Part shown: one piece after another, positions 10,968 to 23,300 of the stretch
Layout: each line of letters starts with the position of its first letter
Numbering within the stretch: the stretch's first letter is position 1
The notes under the pieces: model-generated
Told to the model about the DNA's origin: nothing
What the model saw: the letters and a program-made list of their open reading frames with translations, nothing else
The model's database searches: none
Assembly: GCA_949130495.1 (NCBI GenBank)
Contig: OX422214.1
Location: 250,236,187 to 250,300,186 of the forward strand
Reading direction: 5' to 3'
DNA: 64,000 nucleotides
DNA from: Sambucus nigra
Taxonomy: Eukaryota; Streptophyta; Magnoliopsida; Dipsacales; Adoxaceae
Position numbers and translations under genes: made by a program

Positions 10968-13900
10968 GCTTGAGCGCTCTCATCCTTCTCTGGTGGTGAT
11001 CCAGATCCACCATTGCGGGAGCTGAATCACCATTGAAAGAGTTCGATTGTGGATTAAGCTTCACTAATTCAGCTTGTTCCTAATTTTTTGTTGTTTCCTC
11101 TACTTCTCTTTGCTATTTAGATAATTCTCGCCTAAGATGGTCATTGATCCGCCTTGTAATGCCGGGGCTAGCACCAGTCAACCGCCCCAACAGTTCGATT
11201 TGGCTGACGTGGCGACGACGTTGAGATCCCTTATGGTAAGCTAGCAACAAATGCAGCAGCATTTCTTGGCGCCAAGACATAAAGAGTAGGATTTCTAGAT
11301 GATCCTACCGTTAGCCTGATAACTCCGGACATTAGGGAGGCGGCAAATCTGGTAGCTGGGGACCTCCCCCGCTCCAGCAAAGGAGGCACAACACCACCTA
11401 AGGCAAAGGGACGTCGCTGATCCACGGCGTTTTCGCCTTGGAAAGCAAGTTCGAGAATGTCCGGGCTACATGCCTGCGATATGGAAGGCTACTGGGAGAG
11501 GTATGAAGTCTCAGACACTCTTATCGACCCAGGGCTACTCTAGCACCAACCTACCAAGGAAAAAGTGTCCAACATACTCCCCAGAGTCGTCTGAGAGGAT
11601 TGGCGTTTGATAGACTAAGTAGGGGGTCAGCCTTTGATCGTCTCGGCCCAAGGGGTGAAGCCGGGCGAGACCAGCGCTCTCGCAGCGTTAGAGTCACGTG
11701 TGTCACTAGTTGTTGTAATGAAGAAAGGCCAAGATGAGAGCAGGAACAGAGGATTACATAGACGTTAACAGCGGTCAGAGAGCTGTTGTTGACAGAGAAC
11801 CAATACCTGAAATGGTTGTTGTAGAAGGAGCAGGAGACAATGTATTGCAAGAGGAAAAGCCCTGAAACAGTTCGATTCAGAGGCTACAGGACAAGATCGA
11901 CAATCTGATTAAGAGCCGAGACCCTGGACACAGGGGATATATGGAGGGATCTCTATTTGTGCAGAAGATCGTGAGTTACCCCACTCCTACTAAGTTCAAG
12001 CCGCCGAGTGTGACACCCAGATACAATGGGAGCACTAACCCCGTCCACCATATTGAGATGTATCAGTCGGCTGCCGATATCTACTCAGCTCTCGATGAAA
12101 TGAGGTGCCGAGCTTTCTCTAGCACCATCACAAGCACGGTGCTTGTGTGGTATACCGGCCTGTTGAGAGGATCTATAGAGAATTTCAAGCAGCTTGCAGA
12201 AAAATTTATCCACAACTTATGTATCGACATGAAACAGGCAAAGCGTGTTAACTCATTTGCTGAATGTCAAACAGGGGAAGAATGAACCTCTGAGGGAGTA
12301 CATCTCTCGCTTTAATAAGGAGAAGTTAGAGGTGGAAGATTACGACTAGAGTATTGCAATGATAACCCTCATCAGTGGGCTCCAGCCGGGAAAACTCATA
12401 TGGAACCTCTCTGAGGATCCCCCAAAGTCCATGACAGAACTTCTGGCTGTAGCCGGGAGAATCATGAATGCGGAGGAGGCCATGGCGGCCAAGAGAGGTG
12501 ACGTGAAGGAGGAAGGAAATGGTAAGTCCAGTCAAAACAAAGACAAAGAAGAGAAGAAGAGATCGAACGATGATAAGTTTGCCAAGTATCCACCGTTAAC
12601 TGTAAGCCCGGACTTGATATTAAATAAAATAACAGACGATAGGGAACTCATATGGACTGAAAAGCTATAATCTCCACCCTACAATAGAGATAAAAGTAAA
12701 TGGTGCGAGTTTCACTAGGACCACAACCATACGACTGATCGTCGCTTCGACTTCAAAGACGAGGTAGAGAAACTAGGAAAACTCAGAAAGTATGTAAATA
12801 AGAGTGGTGGTTGAGACGAGGATAGGAAAAGGTTTAACGGAAGAAAGGATAACAAGTAGAGAAAAGAGATTTAAGCAAACAAGATTGAGGAAAAGTCAGA
12901 CGAAAGCGGCGACGATGATCCAGATCTTCTAGCGAAACTCCCGATAGTAAAAGGTAATTTGTGCGTGATTTCCCTTGGTGTTAAAATGATCTGTGGTGGA
13001 CTAGTAGGTGGAGGTACTGAGACTACTGAGTCGACCGATAGGAAAGCTCATGTAGTTGAGGCAAAAACGGCACCCAAGAGGGTCGAGGTTAACTCGGTCG
13101 AGATTGAGGCTAACTCGGGTAAGCTCAAGAAGGTTGATATGGATAGCCTAGTTGTGGGATTCTCCAGGCTAGATTTCAAAGGAATTTTGGCCCCATACGA
13201 CGACCCCCTAGTCATCAGCACACGAGTTCATGGCTACAATGTAGCTCGTATCCTAGTTGACGGAGGAAGCTCGGTAAACATCATGTTCTGGGACTGTTTT
13301 AAAGGTCTAAAGTTAAGTAAGAAGAGACAAGTTCCATATCACTAGCCTCTAATTGGATTTAGTGGAGAAAAGGTGCACCCGCTCGGAGTCTTTGAAATGG
13401 GCGTATGCAGGGGAACCTGACCGAAGTGTTTGACCAGGAGAGTCAACTTCTTTGTGATGGATGAACATGTCTTCTCGACCTATAACATCATATGGGGAGA
13501 GTAGCACTAAAAGAATTTGAAGTTGTGCCTTCCACTGTACACCATATGATGAAATTCTAGACTCCTTATGGAGTTAGGGAAGTATATAAGGTGATCAAGT
13601 GGAGGTCCGAGAGTGCTACTTCACCTCGACTGAAGAGAGGGAAGCGCACAAGAGGAAGACAACTTCTTATAACATTGATACCCTTGACCCAGGGGATGAA
13701 AGAAGACTAAAAAAGGAAGAGTTTATCGAGGAGGTAGAAACCATCGTCCTCAATGAGGACGGACTGGAATAAACTGTCCAAATCGGTTGTGCGTGAGGCT
13801 GCCGTTGTGTGTGGCCACCGTTGTGTGTGAGGTTGAGAGATCGATTGAGAGAGGGATTTGGTTGGGGTGTAACCGTGTGAGAAAATGAGGGAGAAAAGAG

Positions 13901-14319
13901 GGTTTGGTTGCAACTTGTCTGTAAATGTTAGCAGTCTAGGGTTTGTTAAGTAATATATATATATATATATACTAGCGGATGCCCGTGCCGAGGGCACGGC
14001 GATAAATTTGCACCCTGATAAAAAAAAAATTAAAGAAAAAAAAAATTAAAAAATATAAATAAAAAAATATTTTAAAAATATAAATTAAAAAAATATAAAA
14101 AATAGAAATATTTTAAAAAATATATAAATTAAATTATTTAAAATTATTTCCCTTTTTAAAAATAATTATTTCGTTTTAAAAAAACAAAAACAAAACCCTT
14201 TTTGTTAAAAAAAAACACTTTAGCATGACATTTCATGCATGGGCATGAAAGGGAGAAAATATCATGCATGAAATGTCATGCATAAAAGTGGAGATATTTT
14301 GCCAAAAACCATTCTCCTT

Positions 14320-14359
<40 letters not shown>

Positions 14360-17300
14360 AAAGATTTATGTGTAAATAATATAACTAAGAAGGGTATTTA
14401 AATAAATGTATTAAATAAACGGGGCAAGGCGGGGCGTGTCAGACTTATATATATACTAAATCCGAACCTGACCCGTTTAATAAACATTTTTTTTAAACCC
14501 ATACCCGCCTGTAATTTTTAAAACGAGTTTTAAAACCCGGCCCATTAGGGTAGCATCAGGAACCCTACGGGTTGGGTTAAATTTCCATCCCTAGATGAGT
14601 CAAGCTGAGTTGAGTTTTGAAGTAACCTGGCAAATAAAACACAAGAGCAAGCACAAATTAAGAACCCTCTAATATCTTAAAATATATCCTTATCAATTCG
14701 GTTCAGCCTTATTTATATATTGTGAATAAGAGAATCTCTACTTTTGTTGCAATATGTGTGCCAGCTTTTGCTAGTCCACATCAACTGCTACAGATCAGTT
14801 GGACTCATGACAAGTGATCTAATCCTGCACTGCAGGTCACTTGACACAGTCCAACAGTCGTACCATCAAATATTTTCTCCTTTAATGGCTATTTTGTTTC
14901 AAAATGCATTATATATTGACCTATAGTCTATCGATACCATATCATCCCAATTCTACAACAAATCTATGTTAATCTCACTTTTATATTCAACACTCGCAAT
15001 GGCCTCATCACACATGGTAACAAAAGTTCTGGATACCACCCCAATGTGATTTTCTTTGTTGAGAATGACATGGAACGTTATTGTGTTTGGCTAATTGTTT
15101 CTGAGAATTCTGTTGATGAGATGAACCAAACAATAGCATTGGGCGATTTTCAAAAGTAGGACTTACATCACTTGGGTTTACGATACCCTAATCCCTCGAA
15201 GGCTGTTGAATAAACAAAAATGAGGAGAGGAACAAATAATGGTGAAAGTTTTGTTCAATCTTTGTCCTGAATGTTGCCTAAAAGGAATGATTTATAATTG
15301 AAAGTTGGCAAGAAGGGTTGCAAGCTGGATGGGGATTGAAGGCAAATGCATCTTTTTCTATACTAATTTTGATACTGTTTTATTTTATTGAGCTATTTAT
15401 GTTAATGTTTCACCAACATATTTGCTGAGCTGTATTAAATACTCGTGTCAGGGTGGTGTCCTTGGATTTGTTTCAATATTTTGATGGCTGAAATAATTTT
15501 TTAAATTTGTTGGATATTAATTTCGATTTGACCCCAAATTAATCTGGATCCGATTTTTTTCAAGCTACAGGGCTTTGGTTCGGAAATTTTGATAAAGGCT
15601 TGAAATGTGTAAAAAATTGTTATAGTTGATTTGAAAGTCCTTTTCTTTTTCCTTTTAAGCCATCTCCAATGGGCAATCTAAATGTGTACATTTAGATTGT
15701 TTGGCTTCACAGTGAGATGGATACCGTGCACAATCCGGAGAGAGAAAACGTAGTGGCAATGTAAATGTACATTGTCGATACACAATGTGTAGTTGGTGGG
15801 ACCCACAGCTGGGCGGCTAAGGCTTGCCCGCCCAGTGTATGGCCATAAAAACTCGTCGGCCCAAGCCCCTCCCTAAAATTAAAAGAAAAAAAATAAGAGC
15901 ATAACGGTAACTATATAACGATCAAAATATTATTCAACGGTAACTTTATTTTTCTATATATACATTATACGCCCCAAATACTTTAACACCAACACTAATT
16001 TACATCCTTTCACTTCCCAAGTATTTTAATACCAACATAATTTTTCATCAATTCAAATTATTTCTATGGATTCTCCTTCTCAAAGTACTTGGCCCAATTC
16101 GAGCCGGCTACCAAATTTCAATCCACACGACGAGGTGTTGCTTTGTGTGGCGTACGTTGAATATTCTATAGATGGTGCTATGGGGACTAACCAATCAGGT
16201 ACAATCTTGTGAGAAAAAATTACTAACGAATATAACTCAACTGAGGGTGTTATTTACAAACGCACCGAGAATGCTTTGCAGGGAAAATTTTGAAATATAA
16301 ACACAGAGTGTTTGTTGTATGCGGCGAAGTTGTCCCAAGCTTACGAAAGAGGGAAAGTTAGCGGTACGACGGAGGTTACGTGGTTAATTACAATAAATTT
16401 GCGTTTATTTTATTATTTATAATTAAATTCATAATTTTACAACACTAATGCGAGAATATTTTTTTTATATAGCTCCAACGAGCTAGTGATAACTTTCGAC
16501 ACAAAGCGGGTCATAAATTCGCATACGACCACTGCTACGAGGTGCTCAAGGACTTGCCAAAGTATTCCATGTCGACCACCGGTTCACAATATACCGATGA
16601 AGAAAATAATGAGAGCCCGCTTGATTCGAATGACATCGAAACAAGGGAATTCAATAATGCTCTAAAAAGACCGGAAGGACTTAAAAGCTGCGAAACAAAA
16701 AGGGAAGAAATGAGCGGTCGCCAACAGTGCGGCTACACATACGGTCCTTTTAGAGAACTCTGAAAAATTCAACACACTTTATAACAAAAATTCTGCAGAA
16801 TCCCAAACAATCACAAGAAATCTAAATGAAAAGATTGATGGTTTAATTTCAATTCGCACCAAAGAGTACGAAGCTCAACTCCGGCGTGATGAAGCTCAAC
16901 TCCAACGTGATGAAGATTACATTATTTACATGGATACAAGTGACTTCACTCCCCAACAACAACATGCCTTTCACGAGATGCGAATGACTGAGATAATGCA
17001 TCGTCGGTCTCAAGCATATAGGAACTTCTCACAATCTATGAAGCACCGATTCTTCAAAAATAGCCTTGAGTCCGAATCTGATTCTTCTGAGGTGTGGGTG
17101 CTGCCCCAATTCACACCCCAGAAGAATCGGTGGGGAAAAAATATTTTTTTTTTCGATTCGTTTTGGATTCGTTTCTTTTAATAAAAAGTAAGTTGTGTAA
17201 AAGTTTTGGGTCTGTTTTCAAAGCAAAATAAAGAATTTAAGTTGAGTTATATGGCCATTGAAATGGTGTTAAAGGATGCGGGGGATAATTTTTATTCTTG

Positions 17301-20300
17301 TAAAACTATCTTTTTGTTATAATTCACCCTAGAAGTTAACGATGCATATATGGTGTTTTGATTTGCAAATCCTTTTACTAAACAATTGGTACATGAATCA
17401 TATGATGTTTTTCTTCTGGTACTTAGTTGATGCTCCTGCTAGTTTACTTTTCAATTATAATTTAATTATTGTTCATATTTAGTTGTTGATTTTATTATGG
17501 TGCATGCTTTCTAACTCTCAAAATTGATATATATATAATAAAGAATAAAAATTTATATATTAAATTAATTTATTTTCTTGTCGCACCCGCACCCTATTTT
17601 TTCAAAATATTTCGAATCGCCGCACCCGCACCCCGCACCCGCATCCATGCTTCATAGCTCACAATAGATAAATAGATTTATATGGTTATTTATGTAATGC
17701 AAATTTATTAGTTATTAACTCGTACCAATGTTTTTCAATGACTAATTTTACTTAGCCAAATTCTATTTAGCACGGAGAAAATGTGTACATAGATAAGATT
17801 GGGTAAATGGACAAAATTGAAATTACAATCAAGATGATGATTCTGTATAACGACTCCAAATGTGTTCCATAAGGTCGTCACGTAATTGGTTATGGGCATC
17901 CTTGTTCCACATCTTCCCCTCCCGCATCTGGTACTGATAGTGGCCAGCGAGACTTTGCCTGCTTAAGCAGGGGGGTGGCTCACGTAAGGGCAAGTCAGCT
18001 CGCCAAGTCCCGTCCCGCAACTCCTTAACAATCATATTGTGTAATATGACACAAGTCTTCATAATTACACGTAAGTCTTTATATTCCCAGAAATTCGTCG
18101 GGTTTGTTGTTGCAAGATGCCAAATGCCCCTTTCACATCCTTTTGGGCTCCTTCCTGAGCCCGTGTGATCACCCTCTGTTTTTGAGTGACTGGCCTCTTG
18201 AAACTTTTGACAATAGTTGCGATGGGCGGATAAATACCATATGCAAGGTAGTACCCCGTGTCGTACGTGTTTCCGTTTACGTCGAAGTGCATAAGGGTAC
18301 GATTTCCTTCCAAAGTAATTCGAACGCGTGAGATTTGGCCAGAACATTCAGATCATTACATGCACCAGGCATTCCAAAACACATGTCAAATCCAAGTATC
18401 ATAAGATGCCACGATCTATAAAATTATAGTGGCAGCATGGTAATGATCTTGATATTTCCCTTTCCATGCATGTGGACAGTTATGCCATTCCCAGTGCATG
18501 CAGTCAATGCTCCTAATCATCTCGGGGGAAACCATGCAGTTCTTTCTCAGGCTGCATGCGGGCAATATCTTCGGATGTAGGTGTGCTGCAATACTCCGGG
18601 CTAAACACCTTCACTACAGCCCTACAGAAACGTTTTAAACTCTCAATTGCCGTTGTCTCGGCTATTTTCAAATATTTGTCCTGCAAATCTCGGCATCCAC
18701 CGTACGCCAACATTCGAAGTGCACAGCCAATCTTTTGGTGCGAGCTTAATCCCATTCGTCCAACACAATCGGTTGTTAGGATGAAATATGAATCTTTTTC
18801 ACATACGGCTTCCAAAATACGATTAAAGCTCGTCTTGTTCATCCTGAACCGACGCCTGGACATTTCTTCAGGATAAGTCGGGTCTCCTGAAAATAGTCTC
18901 TCCATAAATTGCGATGAGCTGTCTCTCTATCGCAGTTCACTGTTCTTCGCTCATATATTTTCCTACTACTATGCAGTAAGGACGATTAATAGATTGCAAT
19001 TTTGCAATCTGTTGTGGATCGCGGCGACTTCGTCATCTGAGTCGAGATCATAAGCTTGGGCGATCTGCGCTAATATCATCTCCTCCAGATCGTTGTTAGA
19101 CATTTTTGTTATGGACTTGGGAAATATTTTAATCTTAGTAGTAGTAGTTGTTATGCTCAACATCTATTTTAGTGGTATATATTTATAGTACTGACGCTGC
19201 ACAGTCTACAAAATATCTAAGTGACGCCTACAAAATATTTGTCCTGATATTACAGATGATGTGACCACAGGTAGTTGGACGGTAAAATAAGACTCGATCA
19301 CTAGGTTTTTGGACTGAAGCTGCACAGTGACGTCTACAAAATATCTGTCCTGATATTATTGATGATGTGACCACAGGTAGTTGGACGGTAAAATAAGACC
19401 CGATCACTAGGTTTTTGGACTGAAGCTACACAGTGACGTCTACAAAATATCAGTCTTGATATTATAGCTGATGTTACCACAGCTAGTTGGATGGTAAAAT
19501 AAAACCCGACTACTAGGTTTTTAGACTGGCGCTGCACAGTGATGTATTATAGCTGTTGTGATCGCTCATCTTTATTGGACGGTAAAATAAGACCCGCCCA
19601 ACATGTTTACAGATTTAATTATGGCCACCCATCTTTGGACGATATATAAATATGACTTAAATGGAAAGTCATTATTCCCACTTATTTTGTGTAATGGATT
19701 CACAGCCATGGTTAATAAATAAAGACTTTTAACTACTTAACTTGATAACCAACTCCGATTTACCTTTTAGTCCCCACTATCGAGTACCGTCAAACATTTT
19801 TGCAAATGTCGAGCGACATTGGGTGACACCGCCTAACACTAATAGTGGGCGAATAACAAACGAGGTCCGTATACGTTGGTTCATGCACAAAATGAAGTTT
19901 GACCTATATGAGAAAGCTATAAGCGTTGTTGGTTGTGGGTGGGATGAAGAAACTTACACGTTGGTCATTTATGAGGAAGATGCGTGGGAAAGGTTTTGTA
20001 ACTGTTATCCATGTGGTCGGGCATTACGCAACGAACCTTGTTACCTATTCCATGCCTTTCGATGGATAATTTATGAATAAATAATTCCAGCAATCTGTGA
20101 TTCCTTACAAGGCTCAGAACAAATTATGAACTGCGGAGCTTGTTCCTTATCAGTATCGTAATAAGGTATTGTATGTTTTTGTTGTCCCTTATTAGTGTCA
20201 TAAAATATTAACAAATACTTGTTAAGACGGAAACATATTTAGATGATTTGATCACTCGGAATATAAACCAATACTTGAAAATGGATATTTTAAAATAGAA

Positions 20301-23300
20301 AAATATTTAGTCGATGTGACCACTCGGCAGTTGAAGGTAAATCATTACTCGCCCAATAGGTTTGCAGAATGGATTATGGCCACTCGTACTTACACAAGCA
20401 ATTACTTGGAAGGTTGCAAATCACCTATAAATATACCGTAACGTATAATTTGTTATCTACCCTTGTATTATATTTCAAAGATGACTTCTCCCTACAATTC
20501 ATCCATTTACATCATACACAAATATTGCCGGTAACGATTGGTATGGGAAGAAAGTAATTTTCCAAACTTGTCCGATTGATACTTCTCGACATTTTCTTAA
20601 TGATTTTGGTTATATATTCGTAATCTCTCCTAGTTCAGAACCTGAAGATGGAGTTGAGTACCCTTGGGAACACCTGACTTGGTCAGATAAATACGATGAA
20701 GGGTGCGACCTGGAGGTGCTTTGCCATTACCATCACATACCCGTGCCGAAAAATCGGCCCGTCGCACTTTGACTAATATCGTATCCTGAAGAAGCGGAGT
20801 TGTTTTGTCTTGATCTATTGGAGGAAGAGATATGGCAGATGGAGAGGTGCTTACAACGTTATGACAAAGCACAACGCGCGATGCTATCAGGGCGTTAGAT
20901 TTAGCAACAATTAATTAACATATATAAGGACTCTGCGTTGGCATCAGATAACGACAATTCTGACTACACCAATTCTGGTTATGATTACTTTTCGAAATGC
21001 ATATATGAAAATGATGGGGAAGAGTACAAACCAAATATATCAAACTATAACAAATAATATGTTGATTTCGATACGCAATGATCTTACTTGCCTAAATGTT
21101 TAGTGCACAATGGGAAACCATTTTGTTGTACTTCTACTAGGTTTGACCTAAGCGTTTAAACATATAATCCTAATAATCTTTTCTTTCAGTACGAGTGTTT
21201 GTACTACTTAAGTGTCATTATTTCAATAATAAAGGATTAATGTATTACATTGAAAACTCTCGATATCAATTTATTACATTACAAACTATGACAAAAATGA
21301 TGTCACGTCAAACTGTTTTGCAGACTGTGGCTGCATAGTCACGTCCAACTATTATCAGTAATAAAAGAGCCGCCCAACATGTTTGCATAGACGCATGTGA
21401 TTCAGCAGTGCAAGTCTAATACTAGTATAAAATAAACGGTAATGTCATTTCACGCACTACCAAATGGCAAGCCATAAACAAACCGATGATTATAACCTAA
21501 GTAGAGGGCGGCTGGATTACTTCAGCCCAAACATAGTCGCCAGGAACAAAGAGCCCTTTAAGGTGAAGCGGAAATCTAAAGCATCAACATCATTTGATGT
21601 TGGCCTTGAGGAAGCTGAACCCGTTTTGACTAACCCAAGATTTTACAAAGAATCCCATGGAGGGAGTTGGTTTGGGGAGAAAAGGATATGTACACTACAT
21701 TCTTTAGGTGATGTTGGCCATGTGATGAAATGGTTTAACTCCAACAAAAGATAATATTCTTTGTGATGATCATTTGAAATGGCTTATGTTAGATGACAGA
21801 CGCTGCGATTTAGAGTGCTACTATAATTGGCATGGTTTACCAGTGCCACAAGCAAAATCTTGCAAAGATCCAATTAAAGACAATGAAAAATATACCCGTC
21901 TAATACAACGGGAAATTGAACAGATAGAAAAAAAATTACTTCGCTGGCATTGTAAACATTTGATAAATACGGAACTTGACGATCCAGAGTATGCATCAGA
22001 TCCGGAACTTCCGGACTATAAAAGGGACGATTCCGACAATGATTTTGTACAACATGTACCAAACATGTTGATGGGTGATGGGAATGCAATATGTTGCGAT
22101 CCGTGGTTAACCAGTAAACCACAACGTAATTAATATGTAATTTTCCTTTGTATGTGTTTAATATGTCTAATATGTTCAACCTAAGCGTTAGAACATATAA
22201 TCCAAGTAATTTTGTCTTTCAGTATGGTGTTTGTACCTGAATTTATTATCTATAATAAAGGAACAAATCATGACATTGCTAACTCTTTAATGTAAAGGTA
22301 CAAAATATTAATTAATAAAAAATATTTTATTATCTCAACAAATTATTACATTACAAACTTAACTTTACATCGGACCCCTACCAAGATATTGGTCACAAGG
22401 AAATGCGTTGAAAAGTCCAAAAACGTCATCGACAAAAGATGGTTGATTGGACGATCCTTCGAGATCTTGTGAGGGTGGATGGGCAATATTAGGAGAAGCA
22501 ATAGGATATTCATCACCATATATGTATGACGGTGTGTGTTGCGGAATGGGGCTGTGCCCACCAGCAGAACTTGGTCCAGCGCCTCTCAGAGTTGCAATCT
22601 ATGAAGCACGGACCCGGCACGTAATACGTGTTTCGACCCGATACGCGACACCCGACACGTGATTTTTCCAAAAACTAGGATACGACACGCTAGGATACGT
22701 ATAATATATAATATATTTTCAAATATATAATATATATTTACATATATATATATATATTAATGAAATAAAACAGATTTTTTTCCATAAAATACATTATTAG
22801 AGCATTCTTAACATGAAATAAAGAAAATGGACATATAAAACAAAATTCAAACACACTTTAACATTAAAAATCATAAATAAAGCAGAATCATAATCACATA
22901 AAAAAAAATTAAAAAATAAAAATAAAAATAAAAAAGTGTCCTTTTTACGTGTCCCAGCGTGGCGGACAACGTGTCCCAGCGTGTCGGCCAACGTGTCAGC
23001 AATGTGTTCCAGCGTGTCGGCAACGTGTCCAAACATGTCCCAACGTGTCGGAGCGTGTCGCGTGTCAGACTCGTGTCAAAGCTGACTCGTGGCTTCCGGG
23101 AGTGTCGGTGCTTCATAGGTTACAATCTCTTCATCTTTCTGTTGTAGAAGTTCGTCTTTATCTCGCACCCACCTCTGCCACATAAGCTCCCGTTCTAACG
23201 TTTTTGATTTCATTTTCCCGATGTAGTCCTCTCTAAAAAAAACATATCACGCCATTGTGAGCGTGAGTAAAATTCTAAGTTATTCTGTATGCTTGGCGGA

